This document shows positions 27,801-34,748 of a stretch of 64,000 nucleotides of DNA, in pieces. How positions within the stretch are numbered: the stretch's first letter is position 1; each line of letters opens with the position of its first letter. The notes beneath the pieces are model-generated. The model ran no database searches and was not told the origin of the DNA. It saw only the letters and a program-made list of their open reading frames with translations. Position numbers and translations under genes: made by a program. Origin of the DNA: Butyrivibrio sp. Su6 (GTDB lineage Bacteria > Bacillota > Clostridia > Lachnospirales > Lachnospiraceae); the NCBI RefSeq assembly GCF_900108105.1, contig NZ_FNUR01000001.1, forward strand, positions 496,001 to 560,000, given 5' to 3'.

Positions 27801-28439
27801 CTTTGCAACTTCAGACTGTTTCTCCAAAGGTCCTATCTGTTTTTCAAGCTCAGATAAGATATCAGAAAGACGGGTGAGATTTATTTTCTCTTCCTCAAGT
27901 TTTTTGATAGCAGTCTCTTTTCGGGACTTAAACTTAACAATTCCGGCTGCCTCATCAAAAAGATTACGTCTGTCCTCAGGTTTACTTGAAAGAATCTGAT
28001 CGATCTGGCCCTGTCCAATGATAGAATATCCCTCTTTACCGATACCTGTGTCCATAAACAGCTCATTAACATCCTTAAGTCGGCATGCAGAGCCATTTAT
28101 CATATATTCACTTTCTCCCGAACGATAAAGTCGTCTTGAAACAGTGACTTCATCGTAATCAATAGCAAGGGAATGATCTGAATTATCAAGTGTGATGGCA
28201 ACATAAGCATAGCCTAAGGGCTTACGAAGCTCAGTTCCCGAAAAGATAACATCCTGCATGGATCCGCCACGCAGCTGTTTAATACGCTGTTCACCAAGAA
28301 CCCACCTGACAGCGTCAGCTACATTACTTTTACCTGAGCCGTTAGGTCCTACAATTCCGGTGATACCATTATGAAAATCAAATTTTATCTTATTTGCAAA
28401 CGACTTAAAGCCGTGGATCTCAATACTTTTTAAATACAT
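24882..28439 (-). CDS. smc: chromosome segregation protein SMC
   Basis: An 1185-residue SMC ATPase. Walker A is GPNGSGKSNVADAVRW near the N-terminus; long coiled coils (about 165-500 and 665-1010) flank a hinge (about 515-640, GVVADIIKTQPKYETAIEVALGG); the C-terminal head has MSGGEKALTAIALLF and Walker B CLLDEIEAALDENN. It organises and segregates chromosomes with ScpA/B. It is tightly coupled to rnc upstream and ftsY downstream (both TAATG overlaps). Confidence 0.98.
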   Translation of the reverse strand: MYLKSIEIHGFKSFANKIKFDFHNGITGIVGPNGSGKSNVADAVRWVLGEQRIKQLRGGSMQDVIFSGTELRKPLGYAYVAITLDNSDHSLAIDYDEVTVSRRLYRSGESEYMINGSACRLKDVNELFMDTGIGKEGYSIIGQGQIDQILSSKPEDRRNLFDEAAGIVKFKSRKETAIKKLEEEKINLTRLSDILSELEKQIGPLEKQSEVAKEYLKLRERLKTLDVNMFLVENKSQRQQLEDAEKNLGIATESLDKAKESYEKAKEEYESIQKKLEVLDREIDEARARITDSSVKKEKLEGQIGILNEKIKSATSNDAHFKSRIKDEQAKIEEKNKEKETYLSEKENIDKDVEELSQKRDAARKELERVLTQISNINEEVESCKSAIIETLNTRATIKSKLSSLNTMKEQVNIRKAELTGKLVRARSDESKQEETIKKLRDEFDRITSEISEMNKKQKQAEEDVKEMRETMSLKDTELRKVQELYQQEKSRLEALANITERYEGYGGSVKKVMEKKDTTPGIIGVVADIIKTQPKYETAIEVALGGNIQNIVTDDEETAKKMIAYLKETKAGRATFLPLTALDNPPELKAKEALNEKGVLGMADELVDTDPKYRQVAKAMLGRIVAVDNIDNAVKIARKYNYTVRMVTLEGELLVPGGAISGGAFKNNSNLLGRRREMDEMEANVKKYKQNIDDLKSEIEECRTKRNELRTLAEELRTELQGKFIAQNTARLNVENEEARQAEQKAGYSDLKAENDEIESKLLEIADEKAKAEALLESSENTEKESTEKVEKYQKELEGLHEIEETENEKVSKLDIEYEKIAQKHEFQQQNIKRVESDIEALEKGLQEIIDSMEENVRNLEQNKKDIEEIRLTIEASVDVQSDANKELEQKKEEKNELSVSQKEFFGKTEELNKQISDLDKEVIRLGSKREKCQEAIESHINYMWNEYEITLSDAAQLRDENMTDVPAMRKETNSLKDSIRKLGDVNVNAIEDYKNLMERYTFMKTQHDDLIEAERQLKEIIKDLDESMRKQFIEQFHKINTEFDQVFKEMFGGGKGSLELAEDEDVLEAGIRINAQPPGKKLVNMMQMSGGEKALTAIALLFAIQNLKPSPFCLLDEIEAALDENNVVRFAKYLHKLSSTQFIVITHRRGTMESADRLYGITMQEKGVSTLVSVNLIDKELTN

Positions 28440-29134
28440 TACTTGCTTTTCTTCAATTCAAGAATTGCCTTGTAAGCAGCCTTCTGCTCAGCTGCTTTTT
28501 TGGTTTTTCCTGACCCCTCTCCAAAATTCTTATCTCCCACAAAAACGCGGACATCAAATATTTTATCATGTTCAGGGCCACTTTCGCCACAAATTTCATA
28601 TCGAATTTGTCCCAGATTCTGTCCCTGCACAATCTCCTGAAGAATAGATTTGCTATCGCTAAACATCTGCATGCTCTCTTCATTTGTAAGAACATATGAG
28701 TAAATAAATCTCTTGGACTCTTCTATTCCACCATCCAAAAACAGTGCACCGATCACCGCCTCAACCATATCAGCAATGATTGATTCCTTATTTCTGCCCC
28801 CAGTGGCTTCTTCACCTTTTCCAAGCTGCATGTAGTGTCTTATATCAAGTTTTTCTGCATCAAAAGCCAGAGCCGGTTCACATACAAGAGAAGCTCTGAT
28901 CTTGGACATTTCGCCCTCTTTTTTATCCGGATATTTTTTGAAAAGATACTCACTTGATAGCATTTCAAGAACAGCATCTCCCAAAAACTCAAGGCGCTCA
29001 TAATCAGGCTTTTTATTTATCTTTTGTTCATTGACAAAAGAGCTGTGAGTAAAAGCCTGGATCAAAAGTGATTTATCCTTAAAAGTATATCCAATAGTGT
29101 TTTCAAATTTTGAAATGTCTGACTCTGATAACAT
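28439..29134 (-). CDS. rnc: ribonuclease III
   Basis: A 231-residue RNase III for double-stranded RNA. The catalytic signature is RLEFLGDAVLEMLSSEYLF, with the second acidic cluster in DMVEAVIGALFLDGG, and a C-terminal dsRNA-binding domain ending GKTKKAAEQKAAYKAIL. First of the rnc-smc-ftsY unit. Confidence 0.98.
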   Translation of the reverse strand: MLSESDISKFENTIGYTFKDKSLLIQAFTHSSFVNEQKINKKPDYERLEFLGDAVLEMLSSEYLFKKYPDKKEGEMSKIRASLVCEPALAFDAEKLDIRHYMQLGKGEEATGGRNKESIIADMVEAVIGALFLDGGIEESKRFIYSYVLTNEESMQMFSDSKSILQEIVQGQNLGQIRYEICGESGPEHDKIFDVRVFVGDKNFGEGSGKTKKAAEQKAAYKAILELKKSK

Positions 29135-29157
29135 AAAAACCTCGATCTCTTAAACTC

Positions 29158-29190
29158 AAATTAAAATGAGGCAGTCATAAAGCTGCCTCA
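29158..29190 (-). terminator. terminator after acpP
   Basis: On the minus strand, an 8-9 pair stem (TGAGGCAG / CTGCCTCA) followed by TTTTAATTT, about 26 bases after the acpP stop. It separates plsX-acpP from rnc-smc-ftsY. Confidence 0.75.
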
Positions 29191-29215
29191 CCATAGTCTG
29201 TTATTTATTTACAGC

Positions 29216-29452
29216 TTATTTTGTAGAAAGTGCGCTTTTAAGAAGTTCTACAGCCTCACCCACAGTAGTGATATTCTCTGTCTTTTCAGGATCTATCTGA
29301 ACATCAAATTCATCCTCAAGACCCATAATAATCTGGAAAAGATCAAGTGAATCAGCACCAAGATCCTCTGTAAAAGTTGTATCCATCTTGATTTCCTCAG
29401 GATCAACATTTAAAACGCCTGCAATAACTTCTTTCATTTTTTCAAATTCCAT
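29216..29452 (-). CDS. acpP: acyl carrier protein
   Basis: A 78-residue ACP with the phosphopantetheine attachment Ser35 in GADSLDLFQIIM and the acidic helix II that contacts fatty acid synthesis enzymes. It lies downstream of plsX, as in many Firmicutes, and upstream of a terminator. Confidence 0.97.
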   Translation of the reverse strand: MEFEKMKEVIAGVLNVDPEEIKMDTTFTEDLGADSLDLFQIIMGLEDEFDVQIDPEKTENITTVGEAVELLKSALSTK

Positions 29453-29504
29453 AATATTCGACCTTCCTTAACCGTCAAAGTAATAATTTATATAGTCAAC
29501 GCTT

Positions 29505-30515
29505 TTAACCTTCATCCGAAAGCTTAGCACTGATCTTTTCACTTATTTTCTGTTCTGTGAATGTTACACACTGCAAGATTGAATTCTTGACCTCAATATC
29601 ATTGGCACTTCCGTGAGTCTTAACTACAAGGCCCTTAAGACCAAGCATTGGTGCTCCACCATATTTATCCATGCTGTAATCCGAAAGAGACTTCTTAAGG
29701 TCATCCTTTATAAGTAGTGCACCAATCTTTGTTTTCAGACTACTCATAAGACTTTTTTTGATGACATGCATCATGGACTTGGCAACGCCTTCATACATCT
29801 TAAGGATAACGTTACCTGTGAAAGCCTCACAAACGATAATATCAGCAAATCCAGCAGGAATATCTCTTGCCTCGATACTTCCAATAAAGTTTATATCAGG
29901 ACAGTTCTTAAGAAGCGGGAATGTCTCTTTTACAAGCGCATTGCCCTTTTCCTCCTCTGCGCCGATATTAACAATGGCAACTGTTGGATTCTTAATTCCC
30001 ATTACATTTTCCATGTAGACAGTTCCCATTTTTGCAAACTGAACCAGGTGATTGGATCTTGCATCCACATTGGCACCACAGTCTATCAAAAGAGAATTGC
30101 CTTTCTCTGTAGGGATGAGCGGAGCAAGTGGTGCTCTGTCAACTCCCTTAAGTCTTCCAACAATAACCTGTCCGCCTACAAGTGTAGCTCCTGTACTTCC
30201 TGCGGAAACATAGGCATCAGCCTCACCATGATTAACCATATACATGGCCTTTACGATAGAAGAATCTTTCTTTTTCCTGATAGCCATAACCGGAGGTTCA
30301 GCCATTTCGATAACTTCAGTTGCATCTACAACTTCAATCTTATCTTTGTCATATTCATAAGCAGAAAGTTCTTTTTCTACAATATCCTTTTTTCCAACGA
30401 GAAAAACCTTGAGATTCTGTGACTCTTTGACAGCGTCTACAGCACCCTTTACTGTGACAAACGGAGCGTTATCTCCTCCCATTGCATCAACAGCAACCCT
30501 TACAAGTTCTGCCAT
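29505..30515 (-). CDS. plsX: phosphate acyltransferase PlsX
   Basis: A 336-residue acyl-ACP:phosphate acyltransferase that makes acyl-phosphate for phospholipid synthesis. Family marks are VAVDAMGGDNAP, YVSAGSTGATLVGG, LIDCGANVDA and ICEAFTGNVILKMYEG-like text near residue 225. It is separated from rpmF by a terminator and is transcribed with acpP. Confidence 0.97.
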   Translation of the reverse strand: MAELVRVAVDAMGGDNAPFVTVKGAVDAVKESQNLKVFLVGKKDIVEKELSAYEYDKDKIEVVDATEVIEMAEPPVMAIRKKKDSSIVKAMYMVNHGEADAYVSAGSTGATLVGGQVIVGRLKGVDRAPLAPLIPTEKGNSLLIDCGANVDARSNHLVQFAKMGTVYMENVMGIKNPTVAIVNIGAEEEKGNALVKETFPLLKNCPDINFIGSIEARDIPAGFADIIVCEAFTGNVILKMYEGVAKSMMHVIKKSLMSSLKTKIGALLIKDDLKKSLSDYSMDKYGGAPMLGLKGLVVKTHGSANDIEVKNSILQCVTFTEQKISEKISAKLSDEG

Positions 30516-30603
30516 AAAATTACCCCCATATCAAAATTGACTTCTTATAATATACAAGAGTACAAATCAAAAATCAATAGAATAAAACATTGATTTTTAG
30601 GGC

Positions 30604-30637
30604 AAAAAAAGGGCTTCCCAAATAAATTGGAAAGCCT
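30604..30637 (-). terminator. terminator after rpmF
   Basis: On the minus strand, GGCTTTCCAA pairs with TTGGGAAGCC across a short loop, followed by CTTTTTTT. It lies about 35 bases after the rpmF stop. Confidence 0.9.
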
Positions 30638-30671
30638 TAAATTTCAGAACATATGAGGTTCCACTTAATTA

Positions 30672-30854
30672 TCAAGCCTCAACTTCAACAATGCTCTTCT
30701 TGTTATAATAGCCGCACTTTTTGCATGCGCAATGTGGCTGCATAAGAGCTCCACAGTGGCTGCACTTTACAAGAGTTGGAGCTGTCATTTTCCAGTTAGC
30801 TCTTCTCTGATCTCTGTGGCCTTTTGATGACTTATTCTTTGGGCAGATTGACAT
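30672..30854 (-). CDS. rpmF: 50S ribosomal protein L32
   Basis: A 60-residue L32 of the zinc-binding type, with CSHCGALMQPHCACKKCG supplying the CxxC pairs. It starts MSICPKNKSSKGHRDQRRAN and has AGGAGG upstream. Being zinc-dependent, it is the form normally used when zinc is adequate. Confidence 0.98.
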   Translation of the reverse strand: MSICPKNKSSKGHRDQRRANWKMTAPTLVKCSHCGALMQPHCACKKCGYYNKKSIVEVEA

Positions 30855-30939
30855 TTGAGTAACACCTCCTTACAGTAACCGTATAAGAAACTGCCTTAAC
30901 AAGGCAATTGTTTACGTTTATTCATTAGCATACTTGAAT

Positions 30940-30968
30940 ATTGTACTCATCGCAGCGGTATTTGTCAA
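30940..30968 (-). promoter_or_regulatory. rpmF promoter
   Basis: On the minus strand, TTGACA (30968-30963), 17-base spacer, TACAAT (30945-30940). It starts just after the araC stop at 30977 and precedes rpmF by about 80 bases; the leader contains a small hairpin (TTGCCTTGTTAAGGCA). Confidence 0.85.
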
Positions 30969-30976
30969 CAGTTTTT

Positions 30977-31837
30977 TTATCTGTTGCAATTCTGAGAATA
31001 TTTCTTGGGGGATATTCCTACAGACTTTGTAAACGCCTTAAGGAAATTACTATAGTCGCTAAAGCCGCACTTCTCACAAACATCGCTCACACCTATTCCC
31101 TCTGCAAGCAGTGACTTGGCAATAGAAATACGTCTGGCCGTCATATACTTATTTATAGTTGTCCCTGTTGCTGACTTAAAAATCCTGCATATATATGACT
31201 CACTTATATAAAACTGTTTGGATAGATCTCCAATACTTATCGGATATTGGATATTATTGTTAAGATAAGAAAGAATGGCATCTACCTGCTCATTGTATGT
31301 AGATGGCCTGTCTTCTACCTTGTCGCTGTTTTTCTCATTAACTATCTGATTTATCAAGACGAACAGTTCAGTAAAAGTCGCCCTCTCAAGCAGGTCATGT
31401 CCATATCCGTTACTTGTAAGTATTTTGTTTACAAAGTAAAGGAAACGGCTCTGCTGTTCACTTGTAAGGCTTATCTTATGAGAAAACTTATCATTTCTCT
31501 CCTGAAAACATGCATCAAGATTGGTCTCCTTTGATGATATTTCCTTCATATAATCGGGATCGATCATGATAACGATCCTCTCATGTTTTTCTTTCTCAAT
31601 CTGAGTAAGGTAATGTGAATCATACTGATTTATCAGGAAAAGATCTCCCGGGGCGATATCATAGACCTTATTATCAATAAGGAACTGTTTTCCGCCAGAA
31701 ATGGAAAAATACACTTCATAGCAATCATGAATATGCATTTCCATTGCCTTCTCATCTTTATACAAGTGAGCAATACTAAAGTATTTATTTTCAATACTGG
31801 AGGCCATGGCCTCTTTACATGAATTTAACTCTTTCAT
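30977..31837 (-). CDS. AraC-family transcriptional regulator
   Basis: A 286-residue regulator: N-terminal cupin (EMHIHDCYEVYFSISG, APGDLFLINQYDSHYL) and C-terminal AraC double helix-turn-helix (ISIGDLSKQFYISESYICRIFKSATG; VCEKCGFSDYSNFLKAF). It is only distantly like the AraC protein at 20 kb. It stands alone between ackA and rpmF; target genes are unknown. Confidence 0.93.
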   Translation of the reverse strand: MKELNSCKEAMASSIENKYFSIAHLYKDEKAMEMHIHDCYEVYFSISGGKQFLIDNKVYDIAPGDLFLINQYDSHYLTQIEKEKHERIVIMIDPDYMKEISSKETNLDACFQERNDKFSHKISLTSEQQSRFLYFVNKILTSNGYGHDLLERATFTELFVLINQIVNEKNSDKVEDRPSTYNEQVDAILSYLNNNIQYPISIGDLSKQFYISESYICRIFKSATGTTINKYMTARRISIAKSLLAEGIGVSDVCEKCGFSDYSNFLKAFTKSVGISPKKYSQNCNR

Positions 31838-31983
31838 TTCTTCCCCGTTATCAGCTTTTTTCTATATTATCCCAAGCAAAAAGACATAGTATATCATACA
31901 ATTTCACTTCAATATTTTCAAGTTTTTTGTTTTGTTTATTTAATAACAAGAAAATCTAGTTTAACGATTAACATCTTGCGCAC

Positions 31984-32017
31984 AAAAAAAGAAGCAGTGA
32001 AATCTCACCGCTTCTTT
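31984..32017 (-). terminator. terminator after ackA
   Basis: On the minus strand, a 12-pair stem (AAGAAGCGGTGA / TCACTGCTTCTT, loop GATT) followed by TTTTT, about 25 bases after the ackA stop. Confidence 0.9.
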
Positions 32018-32041
32018 TAAAATCACATTTTTATAAGCTCA

Positions 32042-33235
32042 TTATTTGCAGAGTGCTACTGTATCACGAGCAATTGCAAGCTCTTCATTTGTAGGAACGA
32101 TCAAAAGTTTAACCTTGCTGTCAGCACCTGAGAAAATCTTGTCCTCTCCGTGAGCCTTGTTTGCTTCCTCGTCAACAGTTGCGCCAAGGAATGAAAGTCT
32201 CTTGCAGATAAGATTACGAACAAATCCGCTGTTCTCGCCCACACCTGCTGTGAAGCAGATAGCATCTACTCTTCCCAAAGCAGCTGTGTAAGCACCGATG
32301 TATTTAACAACTCTGTATACAAATGCATCAACTGCTCTCTTAGCACCTGCATGACCCTCTTCATATCCCTTCTGAAGGTCTCTGAAATCAGATGAAAGCT
32401 CGTCTGAAAGTCCGAATACACCTGACTTTTTATTTAAAAGATTTGTAACATCAGCTACTGTAGAATTCTCTTTCTTCATAATGAACTCTACAACTGAAGG
32501 ATCTATATCACCACTTCTTGTTCCCATGATAAGTCCCTCAAGTGGAGTAAGTCCCATAGATGTATCTATACATTTTCCACCGTCTACAGCTGAAATTGAA
32601 GCGCCATTTCCAAGGTGGCATACGATAAGCTTAAGGTCTTTTGCATCCTTTCCAAGGATCTCAGCAGCTCTTTTGCTTACATATGAATGGCTTGTGCCAT
32701 GGAAACCATATCTTCTGATTCCATATTTCTCATAGTAAGAATGTGGAAGACCGTAAAGATAAGCTTCCTCAGGCATTGTCTGATGGAATGCTGTGTCAAA
32801 CACTGCAACCATAGGTACTCCAGGCATAGCCTTCTGGCATGCTCTGATTCCGATAAGGTTTGCAGGGTTGTGAAGAGGTGCAAGATCAGATACTTCCTCA
32901 ATTGCCTTGATAACCTCATCATTGATAATAACAGACTTAGTGAACTTCTCTCCGCCATGAACAATACGATGTCCAACAGCTCCTATCTCTTCAAGAGAAA
33001 CTACACCATTTTCGCTATTTGTAAGTGCCTCGATAACAAGCTCGATCGCTCTGTTATGATCAGGCATTGGAGTAACCTTAGTAATCTTTTCCTTGCCAGC
33101 TGGAGTATAAACGATCTGGCTTCCGTCAATTCCGATTCTTTCGCAAAGTCCCTTGCAGATAACAGCTTCTGAATCTGAATCAATAAGCTGGAATTTAAGT
33201 GATGAACTTCCGCAGTTAATAACTAAAATTTTCAT
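32042..33235 (-). CDS. ackA: acetate kinase
   Basis: A 397-residue acetate kinase interconverting acetyl phosphate/ADP and acetate/ATP, the main substrate-level phosphorylation step in fermenters. Signatures are the N-terminal LVINCGSSSLKFQL, GHRIVHGGEKF, FDTAFHQTMPEEAY and GFHGTSHSYVS. No pta gene is adjacent, unlike many Firmicutes; instead the divergent neighbour is tmcAL, an acetate-using tRNA enzyme. Confidence 0.98.
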   Translation of the reverse strand: MKILVINCGSSSLKFQLIDSDSEAVICKGLCERIGIDGSQIVYTPAGKEKITKVTPMPDHNRAIELVIEALTNSENGVVSLEEIGAVGHRIVHGGEKFTKSVIINDEVIKAIEEVSDLAPLHNPANLIGIRACQKAMPGVPMVAVFDTAFHQTMPEEAYLYGLPHSYYEKYGIRRYGFHGTSHSYVSKRAAEILGKDAKDLKLIVCHLGNGASISAVDGGKCIDTSMGLTPLEGLIMGTRSGDIDPSVVEFIMKKENSTVADVTNLLNKKSGVFGLSDELSSDFRDLQKGYEEGHAGAKRAVDAFVYRVVKYIGAYTAALGRVDAICFTAGVGENSGFVRNLICKRLSFLGATVDEEANKAHGEDKIFSGADSKVKLLIVPTNEELAIARDTVALCK

Positions 33236-33344
33236 ATTTGACCTCTTTTCAAAATATTTCTGAAATCTACATATAATAGTAACTTCAGTTCAATTTTTAT
33301 TCTTTGAGCAGAATCAAAAAATCTTCCATGAATATCATACTTAT

Positions 33345-33378
33345 ATTATAATTCTTGTACAAGGAAAAAATTGTACAA
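33345..33378. promoter_or_regulatory. twin TTGTACAA palindromes in the ackA/tmcAL intergenic region
   Basis: Two copies of the 8-base palindrome TTGTACAA at 33355-33362 and 33371-33378, 16 bases apart. A minus-strand TATAAT at 33350-33345 (facing ackA) lies beside the first copy, so a bound protein would cover the ackA core promoter. This is a candidate operator; no regulator is assigned. Confidence 0.45.
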
Positions 33379-33429
33379 AAATTTGAATATAGTTGTTACA
33401 TATAGGCTTATATTATCAGGATATCGTTA

Positions 33430-34662
33430 ATGAAGACAATCGGGATCATCGCAGAATTCAATCCTTTTCATAAAGGTCATGAATATCTCATAAATCAATG
33501 TAAAAAGGAATTAAATGCTGACTACTGCGTAGTAGTCATGAGCGGAGACTTTGTAGAAAGAGGCGCACCATCTATCATCAGCAAATTTGAAAGGGCAAAA
33601 ATGGCCCTAAGTTCTGGCGCTGATGTCGTACTGGAACTTCCAATTTATTACAGCCTTGGAAGCGCTGAATTTTTCGCCTCCGGGGCTATCTCTCTCTTAG
33701 ATAAGCTTGGAGTGGTAGACTATTTGTGTTTCGGGTCTGAAAATCCGGATCTTGGATCCTTAAACATGATAGCAGATGTTTTGACAAAAGAGCCGAATGC
33801 TTATAAAGAAGCTCTTGCAAAGCACCTAAAGCAAGGCGCATCCTACCCTGTTTCAAGAAAGGAAGCCTTAAAAGAATATTTCGATCAGGATAACGCGGAT
33901 TTCCCTGTTGCGTTTGATATTTTAGATAATCCAAATAACATTTTAGCTATAGAATATCTAAAAGCCTTAAAGAGAACAAACAGCAGAATAACTCCTTACA
34001 CAATAAAAAGAGAAGGTGCAGATTATCACAGTGAGGAAATTACTAAAATATCAAGCGCTCAGGGCATAAGGAACAGCATTCTTTCAGATAGAGGCAAGAG
34101 CTCTTCTGTCCTTAAGGATCAGATTCCGGACGCTGCGCTTGGTTATTTCACTAAGTACCAGGGGAGATTCCTTGATTCCAATGACTTCTCCGATCTTTTG
34201 TATTACAAGCTGATCTCAGAAAAAAATAGCGGCTATACAAAATACCTTGATGTAAATGAAGATCTTTCAAATCGCATTCTGACAAATCTCGAAAGCTTCA
34301 CTGATATTGATTCATTTTGTGACTGTTTAAAAACCAAGAACCTTACATATACCAGAATAAGCAGATGTCTCTTCCACATTCTTTTAAACATAACAAAAGA
34401 GAACATGGAAAGCTATAAAAGAGACGGTTTCACTGCCTATGGGAGGATTCTCGGATCCAGGAAAGAATCGTCAGCTCTTTTGGCAAGTCTCAGAGAAAAT
34501 GCTGCTTTGCCAATGCTGTACAGATTAAAGGATGCCCAAAAGACTCTCTCACCCCTTGAGCTTACCCTTTTTAATGAAACTCTTACGGGGAGCCTTATTT
34601 ATAACCGCATTGCTGGGAACAATATTGGATCTGAATATAGATTAAAACCTGTAATTCTTTAA
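33430..34662 (+). CDS. tmcAL: tRNA(Met) cytidine acetate ligase TmcAL
   Basis: A 410-residue nucleotidyltransferase-fold protein (YlbM family). TmcAL uses acetate and ATP to make N4-acetylcytidine at the wobble position of elongator tRNA-Met. The adenylating HxGH motif is in EFNPFHKGHEYL, followed by CVVVMSGDFVERGAPSI and later ISSAQGIRNSI. AGGAT lies 7 bases before the ATG. It is divergent from ackA, so an acetate-consuming enzyme sits beside the acetate-producing one. Confidence 0.95.
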   Translation: MKTIGIIAEFNPFHKGHEYLINQCKKELNADYCVVVMSGDFVERGAPSIISKFERAKMALSSGADVVLELPIYYSLGSAEFFASGAISLLDKLGVVDYLCFGSENPDLGSLNMIADVLTKEPNAYKEALAKHLKQGASYPVSRKEALKEYFDQDNADFPVAFDILDNPNNILAIEYLKALKRTNSRITPYTIKREGADYHSEEITKISSAQGIRNSILSDRGKSSSVLKDQIPDAALGYFTKYQGRFLDSNDFSDLLYYKLISEKNSGYTKYLDVNEDLSNRILTNLESFTDIDSFCDCLKTKNLTYTRISRCLFHILLNITKENMESYKRDGFTAYGRILGSRKESSALLASLRENAALPMLYRLKDAQKTLSPLELTLFNETLTGSLIYNRIAGNNIGSEYRLKPVIL

Positions 34663-34748
34663 TTTTCTTTTAATTGATGTCAAAAGGTTATCGTGATAAC
34701 ATTAAGTTATATACGTGATTTACTTTTTGATTGTTCTTCGGAGGACTC

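Noticed and set aside
29766..30422. 218-codon plus-strand open frame opposite plsX
   Set aside because: It is antisense to a clear plsX gene, its translation is Cys/Ser/Asn-rich without family resemblance, and no ribosome binding site precedes it.
32687..33172. 161-codon plus-strand open frame opposite ackA
   Set aside because: Antisense to conserved acetate kinase signatures; unlikely composition.
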